Shown here one piece after another: positions 42,301-51,151 of a DNA stretch of 64,000 bases. Position numbers and translations under genes: made by a program. Every line of letters begins with the position of its first letter. Positions within the stretch are counted from its first letter, which is position 1. This DNA is from Sipunculus nudus (taxonomy: Eukaryota > Annelida > Sipuncula > Golfingiida > Sipunculidae): the NCBI GenBank assembly GCA_026874595.1, contig CM049307.1, positions 6,099,579 to 6,163,578 of the forward strand, in the 5' to 3' direction. Under the pieces are notes generated by a model. The model ran no database searches and had not been told where the DNA came from. It saw nothing but the letters and a program-made list of their open reading frames with translations.

Positions 42301-45300
42301 GAAATATGCCATGACAGAGAGAACTGGCGAATCAGGTCTGGTTTCTACATACTTTGTCGTGATTGGCTAAAGATGTTAGCCAATGAGATTGCTGAAACTC
42401 ATCTTGGTCACATGGCAAATTAACCCACTGTTGACACAATGAGTCGCTTTGTAATTCAAACCCATGTTAATAGAATTCCAACATGACTTCAATATATGTG
42501 GATAAAACCATAACTGCATCACACTGGGGTGACATAAATTCAGTACAAAAATTCCTTAGCTTGTCAGGTACATTGTCAACTTGATATCTAAAGAGTTTAA
42601 GGACACATCGTTTTAAAAAAGTAATCATTTCAAGAGAAGTATAATTTCTATATTTTACATTTTTAAGTCATTCTGCCCATGAACAGGTATTAAAACATTA
42701 CTTATTCACTAAATATAATAGTGATGGGCCAGTTAATTGATTATATCTATGACTGGTCATTTTATTTCATCATCAATTTAATTGATAGCTTGTTTGCATA
42801 ATTGACCATAAACCATTATGTATGCACATCCAAAGAAGTTATATTTATTATTATCCTGATAAAAATATTCTTATTCTATCAGAGATATAAGAAAGACAGG
42901 GCACAAAACAGCAAACAGCATTAAAACTAAACCTTGTGAAACAAGTAAGTGTCAACCATCCGGCCATTACCTTGACCTTTCAAGCATGATTGACAAGTTA
43001 GACTGAATTTACTCAGTCAATATTTTAGGTATGATTCTAATTTCTATACAACATATTTTACAGTAATATGAATAGTACATAAAATAATGGATTTATAATC
43101 GATCACTGGTCAATTTTTTTCTTTCAATCATCAAATCTGATGTTACAACTGATTCCTACCACTAAAGAAATATATAAATTAAAATGACCAAAATGAACAA
43201 ATCATATTTCCTGAAAGTTCTCAAACAATATCCCTGAAACAGCCAACTATGAAATCATTTTAAACCTACTCTTTACATTGGTTCAACTAGATATAGGTAA
43301 TTTAATTGAGTGAAGTTAACTGAATAAACCATTTTTTTGCCATGAATCATTCAAATTTTAATTGTCTTTAGATAGGCACACATACATATTTGAAATACAT
43401 AAATAAATATCAAACAGCTGTAATATAAAAAGCACAACCTGGACCTTCATGGGTGTGTGGATCGATGCCTCTTCACACATGAGACAGAAATTAAAAACTT
43501 TTTACAAGTGACCTACCGACAGTGTGATTTAACATCAATCAATCAGCCTTTCATTTTTTAAGTTCAGTGAATACAGATTTCTGACTGATATACTGTATAT
43601 CACAAATGGCTCATGTCACCCACTTGAAGGATGATGCCTCTGACCAATCACAGGCCTCTCTTCCTAATATCATGAACCTGATTGGTTACGGAATTCTCGT
43701 ATTAACCTACTGAAACCAACAGTGAACCCCTGTAAAGACCCAGGATTTAGCCGTGTGGATTCTAGTTTCTATTGCCTATGACTGGGCTGCAATTGGTTAC
43801 AATTCTGTAACAAGTTATGCACATCTATTAGAGGTAATCAACAGATTTAATTGCAGTTACTTTTGTGTATTTTGTTTTAAATTTTGTTTTATTAAATAAT
43901 TTTTATGTTAACAGGAAAACTCTATCAAGTATATATTTTAATCAATATGCAAATAATTTTTACCTACAAATCAGCTTGTATGTTGATAAAGACAAGAATT
44001 CAATTGTTTTGTAACATGAGTAATGACTCCAAGTTCAAATCAAATTCTTAAAACAGATTTGTATCAATATTATAAATTATATAACTTTCATGAATAAGGA
44101 AAGGCCATTAAGTGGCTTAAACCATATCTTCATAATATTCATTACATAATACTTTGAGTTTTCTTTGATATGGCGCCTGGACTTCAGACTTGGTCACAGT
44201 ATGCACTGGTAAATACTATATGTATCTTTCAGATTTCAGCCTCCTTGGATGTAATATTCAGTGCAAAATGTTATGTACATCTTCAGTGGAAGGAATGACT
44301 GCTGATAAGGTTTTAATATTACACCAGCTTGTCCGACCCTTGTATTGCAATAAAGAATGTGTGCACTCGCTGCACAAGAGCTAGCACAAATATGTCACCA
44401 CGGAGCACCTCCAGGTTGAATGGCAGTTCAGCGGACCCTGGAGGGGGCAAGCAAACTGGCCTAGTTACCTGTTTACAACAAAGGCCACAGGTACTCAAGT
44501 GGTATGCAGGTCACCCCCATGAATACAGTTTGGTCATGTGTGTGCGCTTAAGCAGAATTGACACAATGAACAGAAGCTGATATTTTCCATCAATTAATAT
44601 TCTACGGCAGGATTGTAGAGCTTCCTGGGAAATTGTGAAGTTACGTGTAAAAGGACATGTTACCACATCCCTGGCATACTCAACCTCCAATATTGTTCTA
44701 AGTCATGTATTTTAAAATATTTTGGCACTGACTGTGAGTGACATCAAATGGCAGTTTGAATGTTATATACAGGAAATTATATTTTATATTATCATTATAT
44801 ATTACTACCTGTACGAGTAAATCCACAAAGTAAAGGCTTTGCATCCACAAAACATAGAGCCAGATAAAACTCTGTTCAAGTTGAAGAAAACTACATAAAA
44901 ACACCACACCTGGATCAATACACAAACGGAAGGTTTAAGTGTTAAAAAAGAGCTGAAGAGTTAATTACTGGGAGTACACAGCCTTGTCTTGTTGAATACC
45001 AGGAAACTTAACAAATCCTATTTTTCCACATATAAAATGACTCGCCTGCACAAAGCTACATTTATCTACACCACCTCACAGGATTTGTAGTATCCTGCAA
45101 TGTTTAGCCTGGGGCTCATGTATCCATATATCTTTTATCTGTACATAATTAAGCAGTATATATGGTGGCTGAGTTCCCTAGAAAACACTAAATTAATAAT
45201 CAGAGGTGAAAGGACATGACCGACGTGATGACCTCAATACCACAGTATTCATAACAACTGTATATCAACCTAAATCCATCACCTGCAGCTCTGTAATTAT

Positions 45301-48300
45301 TTGTGTGAAACTCACTTGTTTCCATCATCTGTATGTACTTTACATTTATTCAAACCTTACCTACATTTCACAAAATTAATAACTTTCTGTTGAAAAACAA
45401 TTACTGTAGGTGATTCAACAAATATAACTGTTCATCTGAATTGACTACCATGTCATATTTATATGTTCCAACCAACAATAATGCTTTCTGAACCAGTGAA
45501 ATCATATTGTAAATTCTTAATATAACTAAAATGACAAAATACAGAAACATTTTTTTTACTATTTTTTCAAAGCATGATAGTTCATTCATGGTAATATAAT
45601 GTGGATGCTGGGGGAGATTACAGTTTAGCTTGGAAGTGTTAGGTTCCTTCATGTCCTTGTCAAGACAATAGCTATCATATTTCGAGGACTGAGGCTGTAC
45701 ACAGTTTAGAATACATCAGCTAATACCCGGTCCTTGTGTAATGTTCAGAGGTTATCCCATCAATGACCTAAGATCACAGAGCACTGGTCGGTAATAGGCT
45801 TTAAGAAACTGTTCCTTGCCCTACTTATGGTGTATTAGCATAAATTATGCTTGACTGACTGCTTATCTAAATAGAAGGTGTGGCCTGATATGCAAATAAA
45901 CTAATATATGCAACTTATAAATAATCCAACTGCATGGAAATGAGATGATGAGTGCTGCAGCTCTGTGTGTCTGTCTGATCACTTCAGGATCTGGGGCATG
46001 CTGCAGGTCACATCAACACTGAAACATGTGCATGTACAAAGCCAGCAAAGTATGACCTTGGGCTGCTCCTGATCATGATCCACAATGCACCTGCCTTCCT
46101 TACAGCATTTCACCCCCATTGAACACATCAGCTGCACCCTGTCTACCTGACTTTACACAAAGAGAATGTTAATATGAGCAGCCTCTTTTACTTCTGTCTT
46201 ATTTACAATGATCAATGGATCTTCTTCTTGTTCATGAAGCAGCTGGTAGTCCATTTTTAGAAAGTGACCTCACCAGCCACAGTATATTGATTATGAATGC
46301 TACAGCTTTCCTATACTTTTCTGTGGAAATAAAAAAGGAGTGTTCTTAGTGTTAATAGTCACTGATCCTAAGTTCTATATGACTATAACTTGTATACAAC
46401 AACTCTGATAAGAAGTAATATAAAGCCCTCAAAAAGCTGACAGTGAGATTTCCATAAACTTGGATATTATTATCAATGGAATTCTTGGTCTTATAGGACA
46501 TATGGCCTGTTCTAATTGCTCATTAGGCTATGAAATTAACATATTTCTGACTTACATCAGAAGCTTTTATGTAGAACTCTACAATAAAGACTTTTAAACA
46601 GTTGGAGACCAATGGCTGGTGCAGTTTATTCCTTTAAGGTCCATAATGGTGCCAGGTCATGTCTTCCAATAATTCCAGCGGGGACTGCTGGATGAGTCAG
46701 AACTGTTTCTGGCGACTGTCTGGTGCTGCCTGGCCTGGAGGGTTCACTGAGGACATCATTGGTACCTTCAGTTGCCGGTATTATTTGACTATTAATGTCT
46801 CTGGTTTTTAGATGCAAACAGACTAACACATAGTTTTTTTAAAATTTAAATATAATCAAATGTATTAGGTAATGTTAACATTTATCAGAACATGAACAAA
46901 AGTATAGCATGAGCTGATATTATCATATTAAGAAATTAAGTCTGAAATACCACCTCCAATTGAAGAATGTCCCATTAAGGCATTTTCAGGGCAAAGGATG
47001 TATTCACCAATTTACCAGGTTATTATTATTTCCTTACTAATAGTAATACTGAAATTTTTTATTTTACTTGTGTCTAAACACAAGGTTTCAAGTATTCTTG
47101 GATCAGATGACAGTCTTATCCAGGATAAAATTTTTATTAAGAGCTAAATGAAACAATCTGCCAAGCTATCATTCATTCTTATTATTATTGAGTGAATGAC
47201 ACAGCAGGTAAAGAAGCCTTTTGAACAGTAACATCTGATGAAGAAAGAAAGGCAAACCTAGAAACTACAGATTTATCTGCATAACCTGACTTCACGCGGG
47301 TACTTTAAATGCAATTGTAATTAAAATAAACTCCATGGGTGTTTCTTTGAGTGGAATACCATATCCCTATTAAAATGAAATTTCCTGGACATCTTGGTAA
47401 CTAGCTTGCATGGGGATGGTATTCAATTTATATCTGGATAAATTTACAGAGCTCTCTGTCAGACAGTACTTACAACTGAGAAGCCTTATATAATGGCAGT
47501 AAAATACCAAGTCTCTAAGTACTGTATTAGATAAATACACATAGCTGGCGTATCTTGACAGCTGTCTGTTATAAATATGCTTACTTTTCACGAAAATACA
47601 AGATCAAGGTTCTGAGAAATTTAAAGGCAAGGCATGACTGAAGGTTGTTAATGACAGTTACTGAGTAAATGAGTACTGTATTATAATGCATTTGTGTATT
47701 AATAATAGACAGTATTTATAAGTATTTAAGTACTATTTACACATTCATGCACTTTTTTCGGGTGTTATTCATGTATATCAACATGACTTACTACTTCAAC
47801 ATTTTACTCAAAACTAGCCAAGTAACTATGTCAAAGACTTTCCCTCAAGAGTCCCCTGCATGTAAAGCCTGTTCTGAATATTTAAATTGACATCACAGAA
47901 ACACATGAATGGCATTCATATCCATACCGACTAATTCTTCAACACCAGCTGATTTCACCATCACAAGGGGGCGGAGCTGAGGAATGACTGACAGCTGAGA
48001 GACAACACAAGAATCCAACTGTGTGGGCCTTGATACACACACTCACATGGTACTAGAAACCGCAATGTTTACAATAGTGTGCTTTGTTCTGCAGTAGATA
48101 TTATCCCCAAACTGCACGATTCATCCAGGATACAGAATCAGTTAATCATAAGGTGATGTCAGCATCATGTGTCCCATTACCAGTGTTTTTAACTTGAGAT
48201 GTGCTCAGGGAGAAAAAATGTTGCAACAGTTAATGAAAATTAAAACTCTTAAACTGGTACATTCCTCAGCGTGCTATAAAAGTATATAACCAGTCAATAT

Positions 48301-51124
48301 TTTTTTTTCAACAGAAACAGTAACAGTAATCAGTGAGCTTGAAATATACTAAATGTTAAATAAAGTCACTACAAAAGCTTTGCGAGTTCCAAATTGAACA
48401 AAAAAAGGCAATATTTCTTGTTTCCAATGGAGAAGGTAAGATTATAGAAATCCTTTTCACCACAATTACAATGATGACCACAGGCCACATCAACAAAGAG
48501 TAGTGTAAAAATCCACATATAAAGTCTTAAGGCATTCAATATTGAAGGCTGTTCAACCACTCAGGACGTATCTTTGCAATCGGGCAGCTGCCGGCTGAAC
48601 CTAACTTTTCTGATCTAGCAGCCTCAAGCTAATGCTGCTAAAAAGTTTTACCTTTTTGAAAACCTTGCAGTTCATGCTTTATATGCATGGAAAGACTGAC
48701 AAACAACACATTCACTCAAATAAAAGGCTTCTGATTTAAGGGGCATAATAGCTCTCTCACTCGAGAGTGCCCTTATTTCATTTTAGAAATGCTTTTTACT
48801 TTTAGTGTTCCCTTAATGCTACCTGAACCATGCGATCCAAATGAATCTTGCACATTTCAAAATAATTTACAAGTAGCAAATAAATGTCCTAAGGAGTACT
48901 GGTGAGTCTTTTCTGGACTGGCAAGTAGTTTCATCTGGACAGGTAAGAATTACATTCAACCTGACCAACAGAAACAGCCACGTTGAAAAGTTAATGGTAA
49001 GCCCTGCTAACTGGGGTCTATATTCATCAAATATATGCAAAGAATTTTTAAAGTACTATGACCTGGATTTAAGAAACATGATCTTAAAATCTTGCCTGGA
49101 CCTCCTGCTGCCATACATTTGGAATACCCAGAAAACCAAATCATTTATGTAGGTCAATAAACTAACCTGAGGAAAAGATATCTATAAACTTGTTTGTCAA
49201 TAGGAGACCTTGGCATCTTCCAAGTGTGTTACAGGTTTGTACTTCCCTGAACAAATCATGTAAACACTGCTTTTTATCATTGTCCTTAGATTTAATATTG
49301 CGTTACCTAAGTTAAAGGGGCCCAATCACCTATAAAGCATGTTGAATTAACACAAAAAATACCAATTGCCCTATAAAATAAATAGGGACCTGCCAAAATA
49401 ATGCCCTGAAACAGTTTGCTTACTCTTGTAAACGATTGTTAAAACAGTCAATGGGGCGTGTTCACTGGTGTCAACATAAACACACCTTGTGAGGCCGTGT
49501 GCATCGTAGAGCCACAACACCGTACCCGGTATGTGAGGTACTGAGACTGTGTGCTGGGATAGTTTTGCTGGGGAAACTTTTCTATAAAGGGAAACTGAAC
49601 TGATGGTGTGAATGAATAGGCTTAATATTGGGCCTGATTATATCCCTTTAAAAGTTACAAACCCTGCATGTTTTAAACTACAACTGGGATTTAAAGGTAA
49701 AAGGTACAGAAGAGCCTGAAGAGGTTTGAAAATAATTTTCTTATTTCCTCATTTAATTACTAATGAACAATCAGTTACATTTCAGCATACCATACTCTTC
49801 AGCATATCTGTATACTGTTACATAATCTTTTCAACCATACACTTATCTCTATCAGTATCAAAACCATGACCATTAAATTGATACATTATAAACTCATATC
49901 ATCATGAAAAGGTATGGACACATGATAAAAGTATATGTGTAAAAAAAATTTTGCCTGAGGCAACCCTGTGATTGTTCTCTGAATATCTGCTCAGAACATG
50001 TACTTGTAGTATCTTGAAAAATTAAAATATATCAAATTGCATGCAACTTTAACATATGTTTTAATGTACATAAGTTCCCCTTGTGTTCAGAAGAGAGCAT
50101 GAACAAAATTTTGACAATCATTTGGATGGAAATGGATGTCAAACTGACTTCTGTAGTAACAAGGCTCAAATAATGATACAATAGGTATCTGGGATATGTG
50201 CATTTTGACTGGCTACTGGAGACATCTGAAGTCAAACTCACCTTGTATAGATCCTCAGTGTTAGATTTCTATCATTTTGCATTCATTTAAAATTCTGTAC
50301 ACCACCCAAAAAAATTTTCATATATATATATACAATACACAATTGGAGTGATAAACGGAGGTGATTAACCGTGTACTCACCATATTTCTTTTTTGATGTC
50401 TTGCTTCACAGTTTTCATGGCCATCTTCACATGGTCCTAACTTTAAGATGCAGGATCTACACCAGCGATCATTCCAAACCACATTCTGTGGCAGCATGTG
50501 ATCCAAGTTCTGTGTATTATGTGACAAAGAAGGTCGAGTGCCAGAGCTCTGCTCAGGTAATGCCTTCTTTACATAACCATCTGTAAATTCTTGCTTCTTT
50601 GTCAAAGCAACAGTATCGGCAGCATGCCTTTCAACTTCTCCCGTTTTCTTTGATGCCCCAAAATCAGGATTTCCCCGAGAATTGGTCTCCCGTTGATCAC
50701 CATTAACACTAGTTTTGTTTTTGACTTGTCTTTTAACTTTCTTTTTCTTCTTTGTTTCTGCTACTGGACCTACAGCAGTCCCCGCTGTCCCCGCTGTCAG
50801 AGCATGGTGCTGGTGCTGTGTTGTTAGCATGTGGCTGTACCACTGCGCATGTGCAGCACCATAACCCATGGCCATTGGAGAGTACGGATTCATATACTGT
50901 AGGCCTGCCATGTAAGACATTGCCATAGGATTTCCTGAGGCATACGCTTGCAGTAAATCCTCATTGGTGTGGATACCTGGTAGCAAACCAATGGGGAATC
51001 CTGCATTAAAACCAACATTTTCTTGACCATATTGACCTGGTTTGATTCCTGCATTACTCCTGACCCCTGCTCCTGCCTGGCTAACCACTGACGGAACCTC
51101 CCCCTGCCCTCGTGCCTGATCCAT
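2516..51124 (-). CDS. TET: TET methylcytosine dioxygenase (whole coding span, nine exons)
   Basis: The gene encodes a nuclear Fe(II)/2-oxoglutarate dioxygenase that oxidises 5-methylcytosine in DNA to 5-hydroxymethyl-, 5-formyl- and 5-carboxylcytosine. I joined nine coding exons with canonical splice sites and compatible phases, giving about 2,619 residues. In order: N-terminal low-complexity and basic region (1-248), long disordered region (249-890), Cys-rich domain (about 891-1113), first half of the beta-helix with the HKD iron motif (H1147, D1149), a very long Q/S/N/H-rich insert (about 1230-2455), then the second half with H2480 and R2508, ending in GPYQRWL. Vertebrate TETs end in a very similar motif. 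The start is the first ATG after an in-frame stop in the putative first exon. No CXXC finger was recognised, so this may be a CXXC-less form, or that exon was missed or lies outside the window. Exons are listed separately. Confidence 0.95.
6899..7561 (-). other. TET intron 9
   Basis: AT-rich intron of 663 bp with canonical GT at 7561-7560 and AG at 6900-6899. I see no other feature in it. Confidence 0.85.
7562..7699 (-). CDS. TET: TET exon with the HxD iron-binding motif
   Basis: A 46-codon exon, phase 0 at both ends (acceptor cacag before 7699, donor gtaag from 7561). It reads [20 protein letters not shown], then [20 protein letters not shown], then NNGSTV. This is the most diagnostic TET block. 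HKD at plus 7592-7600 supplies the first His and the Asp of the Fe(II) triad (residues 1147 and 1149 in the model). The third residue, the iron-binding His, is in the next exon 1,331 residues later. Human TETs have HRD here, and Lys for Arg at the middle position should not affect metal binding. Confidence 0.97.
7700..8552 (-). other. TET intron 8
   Basis: An AT-rich intron of 853 bp with canonical ends and no other recognisable feature. Confidence 0.85.
8553..8642 (-). CDS. TET: TET exon, end of Cys-rich domain
   Basis: A 30-codon, phase 0/0 exon. It reads [20 protein letters not shown] followed by [10 protein letters not shown]. The YKK-x-APDxxxNQ motif is characteristic of TET proteins between the Cys-rich domain and the first beta-helix strands. 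The acceptor is acag before 8642 and the donor gtatag starts at 8552. It is too short to stand out as an open frame and was placed by family similarity and phase. Confidence 0.95.
8643..9046 (-). other. TET intron 7
   Basis: An intron of 404 bp with canonical ends. No other feature seen. Confidence 0.8.
9047..9191 (-). CDS. TET: TET exon, Cys-rich domain core
   Basis: The exon is 145 nt long, a phase-2 start (one nt completes a Lys codon) followed by 48 codons. It reads [20 protein letters not shown] then [20 protein letters not shown]. This is the highly conserved CACQG...[19 protein letters not shown].xPRKFKL block, whose Cys residues co-ordinate structural zinc in human TET2. All the Cys positions expected from the family are present. 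The acceptor gcag ends at 9192 and the donor gtattt starts at 9046. Confidence 0.97.
9298..9373. repeat. (TA)n microsatellite in TET intron 6
   Basis: About 35 AT dinucleotides with one early interruption, beginning about 35 nt past the exon 6 splice donor (9406) in the gene's sense direction. Confidence 0.95.
9407..9615 (-). CDS. TET: TET exon, Cys-rich domain middle part
   Basis: The exon is 209 nt long, beginning in phase 0 with [20 protein letters not shown] and ending with two nt of a Lys codon after [10 protein letters not shown]. It corresponds to the TET segment that follows CPxAKWV and precedes the CACQG block, including RPGHHCETA and [19 protein letters not shown]. The acceptor gcag precedes 9615 and the donor gtaggt starts at 9406. 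Confidence 0.95.
9988..10081 (-). CDS. TET: TET exon, Cys-rich domain
   Basis: The 94-nt exon is one nt completing an Arg codon plus 31 codons, ending in phase 0. It reads [20 protein letters not shown] then [11 protein letters not shown]. The [13 protein letters not shown].xQGCPxAKW block is a strict TET signature. The acceptor gtatag precedes 10081 and the donor gtaagtg starts at 9987. It was found by reading the minus strand between the flanking exons, where it is too short to be obvious as an open frame. Confidence 0.96.
10398..10797 (-). mobile_element. tRNA-derived SINE, copy 1
   Basis: A SINE of about 400 bp in minus orientation. The tRNA-like head has an A box (TGGCTCAAGGGT, complement of 10776-10787) and a B box (GAGTTCGAATC, complement of 10735-10745). 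The body carries AGGGTGGGCGCTCTGCAGG and GAATTCTGCAGAT. The 3' tail ends in a GGAGGCAGTTACCTCC hairpin next to a T/A-rich run (10,381-10,400). The same architecture appears on the plus strand at 59,752-60,172, which confirms a dispersed family. Confidence 0.88.
10808..11075 (-). mobile_element. Diverged, partial second SINE copy
   Basis: This repeats the body of the preceding SINE in the same orientation and order: CTGCAGATTTC, a gacagggtggtagcacacaat equivalent, the CACCCAGGG region and the ctggctgagattc stretch at the B-box position. It is clearly more diverged and has lost a recognisable A box and tail hairpin. The tandem arrangement suggests insertion next to an older copy. Confidence 0.7.
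11385..12180. repeat. 53-bp minisatellite (GGATTAGCCCTGGATCTTG unit)
   Basis: A unit of about 53 bp (TTCCTGGATTAGCCCTGGAT, then CTTGCTTTTCTTGGTTAACC, then CAAGGTCTAATTC) is repeated roughly 11 times from about 11,580 to 12,178. More degenerate copies run back to about 11,385. It lies wholly in TET intron 4 and stops about 36 bp before the next exon's donor. Confidence 0.92.
12216..12306 (-). CDS. TET: TET exon, start of Cys-rich domain
   Basis: The exon is 91 nt long. Two nt complete a Gly codon, then come 29 codons, then two nt of an Arg codon. It reads [20 protein letters not shown] then ATIRKVMEE(R). [12 protein letters not shown] followed by an IRxxMEER helix is the classical opening of the TET Cys-rich domain. 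The acceptor cccag precedes 12306 and the donor gtaag starts at 12215. Both phases match the neighbours exactly. Confidence 0.96.
12562..13864. mobile_element. Non-autonomous Tigger/mariner-like DNA transposon
   Basis: The two ends are imperfect terminal inverted repeats of about 25-35 bp. The left begins CAGTGAAAACTGGGCTAACG. The right, read on the minus strand, begins CAGTGAAACCTGTCTAAAGC. Both are flanked by TA (12,560-12,561 and 13,865-13,866), as expected for Tc1/mariner superfamily target duplication. The subterminal DNA has repeated TAACGGACA / GGACACCTCACTAC motifs, common in pogo/Tigger elements. No transposase frame is visible in the 1.3-kb interior. Confidence 0.75.
16632..16815. 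repeat. 58-bp minisatellite, 4 copies
   Basis: Four degenerate units built on GAGAGGCACTGA..AGAATAAACCAG..CTTTAGCATTTTGCCT. Confidence 0.8.
17395..19030. repeat. ~290-bp tandem repeat array with DR1 boxes, about 6 units
   Basis: Units of about 280-292 bp recur about six times. Each carries GTGACCTTGACCTTTGACCT, CATGACCCCAAAATCAATT, CAATGGGACATAT, GAAATCCATACATCAATAAA, CCAGAAACTAATTTTTGGAC and GGTGAACTATATGTGCAAGA. The last unit (from about 18,840) is diverged and incomplete. Copies are close enough to look fairly recent. Confidence 0.92.
19130..19510. repeat. Related dispersed repeat with GGTGGCGCCACC palindrome and (CGG)n
   Basis: Contains a perfect 12-bp palindrome GGTGGCGCCACC at 19,204-19,215 followed by CAGTTT, an AAGGTCAAGGACACTCC box, and a (CGG)n run at about 19,478-19,499. 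Similar modules recur at 30.9-31.2 kb and 60.4-61.2 kb. Confidence 0.7.
20792..22757 (-). CDS. TET: TET large N-terminal exon (disordered region)
   Basis: The exon is 1,966 nt (655 codons plus one nt) between acceptor attacag (before 22757) and donor gtgagt (from 20791). It begins [12 protein letters not shown] in phase 0. It ends ..[20 protein letters not shown] then GE; its last G joins GC of the next exon to make Gly, so the protein reads [18 protein letters not shown]. That junction fixes the frame. Most of the exon is S/T/Q/P-rich and probably disordered. PLDLS at 22,629-22,643 fits the CtBP-binding motif. A basic cluster KKRKKR followed by a Trp-rich, possibly folded segment lies at about 21,365-21,530 ([16 protein letters not shown], then [10 protein letters not shown]). 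The only Cys of the catalytic domain encoded here are the last few. Confidence 0.94.
24728..25211. repeat. 260-bp tandem duplication with short palindromic module
   Basis: The segment 24,728-24,950 recurs at 24,988-25,211 (offset 260) with almost no change. Between them is one extra copy of the ~38-bp opening module GGACATAAACATTATTATAC then AGGTTTATGTTTAT, which is itself an inverted repeat (ACATAAAC...GTTTATGT). The near identity indicates a recent duplication. Confidence 0.93.
28619..29599. mobile_element. Foldback-type MITE with ~150-bp inverted ends
   Basis: The left end (TATATATGTCAAGGTAGAGA from 28,621) and the reverse complement of the right end (ending at about 29,599) match over about 150 bp with few mismatches. 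Both ends and the interior are built from a ~25-30 bp module GGTAGAAACTnnGATCGGAG in both orientations, so the element can form nested hairpins. Between the arms (about 28,800-29,150) is plain AT-rich DNA. The flanks are TATATA-like, so the target duplication cannot be defined. No protein is encoded. Confidence 0.85.
30870..31190. repeat. ~130-bp tandem repeat, GGTGGCACCACC family
   Basis: Three degenerate units contain GGCACCACC(G/A)GTCTTGTA, AACAA(A/T)GCTAT, CCAATTT(C/T)A(G/T)(A/G)CTGATATAT and GAAATAAGCAGG(G/C)ACA. Same family as the longer array at 60.4-61.2 kb. Confidence 0.8.
31320..31680. repeat. Short degenerate tandem repeat (CTGCACTGAGTGAACTCTTG)
   Basis: Repeats of CTGCACTGAGTGAACTCTTG followed by ACCTGTACCTGG recur about four times. 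They are interspersed with GTCTGCCAAAGCTATAAATA, seen about three times with variants. Confidence 0.75.
32090..32655. repeat. ~185-bp tandem repeat, 2-3 units
   Basis: Two clear units share TTCAGCTTCCC(T/A)TAA, TTTGAACAAACTT, GGATAATT and GAGAAGAAG.T.TTTGTAGCC. A more diverged unit precedes them from about 32,090. Confidence 0.7.
32880..33790. repeat. 330-bp tandem repeat, nearly 3 units, each with a CTCF-like site
   Basis: Units begin at about 32,886, 33,216 and 33,546 with CATACTGACAAAGTGACACA. Shared blocks are GAAAATAAGCTATAG, GAGATATGG, GCAGCGCCCCCTAGCGGC and GAGATATTAGTGTAAGA. The 18-bp GC-rich core is identical in all three units (33,038-33,055; 33,369-33,386; 33,699-33,716), whereas the AT-rich flanks have diverged. 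Confidence 0.92.
39000..39200. promoter_or_regulatory. Promoter/enhancer-like cluster in TET intron 2
   Basis: Three CCAAT boxes (39,054-39,058; ATTGG 39,091-39,095; 39,163-39,167), a GC box (GCCCCGCC, about 39,101) and an E-box GTCATGTGAC (about 39,145) occur within 120 bp of otherwise AT-rich intron. No transcript start can be proven. Confidence 0.35.
39980..40081. repeat. 51-bp tandem duplication
   Basis: CCAGCATTCTAG(C/A)ATTTGATTA then CCAAAGACAGCAA(T/C)TGATC then ACATACTTA occurs twice in direct succession, with two differences. Confidence 0.95.
42721..43170. repeat. Dispersed ATCGAT-rich repeat, copy 1
   Basis: Two similar ends in direct orientation (TTAATTGATTATATCTATGA then CTGGTCATTTTATTTCATCA at 42,731; TATAATCGATCACTGGTCAA at about 43,095) flank a 330-bp interior with CATAATTGACC, TCTATCAGAGATATAAG, AACAGCATTAAAACTAAACC and TTGTGAAACAAGTAAGTGTC. 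The same order of blocks recurs at 56,015-56,705. Confidence 0.75.
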
Positions 51125-51151
51125 TCCACTTTCAAATGTGCCTGCCTTTTC
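50381..51151 (-). CDS. TET: TET first coding exon (N-terminus)
   Basis: The exon is 771 nt, phase 0 at both ends (acceptor tttcag before 51151, donor gtgagt from 50380). Reading is open throughout. Translation most likely starts at ATG 51,124-51,122 (MDQARGQG), which has a good Kozak context (G at -3 and at +4); the frame upstream through the putative first exon meets a stop without an ATG. The 248 encoded residues include a low-complexity M/Y/G/A-rich part, a basic motif [13 protein letters not shown] (125-137), [17 protein letters not shown] (171-187) and a Cys cluster WCRSC..C..C..H (221-242). The Cys cluster is C-x2-C-x6-C-x6-C-x3-H. That does not fit the CXXC finger of vertebrate TET1/TET3. 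Confidence 0.85.

Larger units (their letters stand above)
22758..50380 (-). other. TET intron 2 (27.6 kb)
   Basis: A very long intron between the two N-terminal exons. Repeat features at 24.7, 28.6, 30.9, 31.3, 32.1, 32.9, 40.0 and 42.7 kb, and promoter-like clusters at 37.0 and 39.0-43.7 kb, are listed separately. I see nothing definite at about 22.8-24.7, 25.2-28.6, 29.6-30.85, 34.4-36.9, 37.6-39.0 or 43.7-50.38 kb. These stretches are AT-rich with only short random-looking open frames. A small unrecognised exon, for example a CXXC exon, cannot be excluded. Confidence 0.75.
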
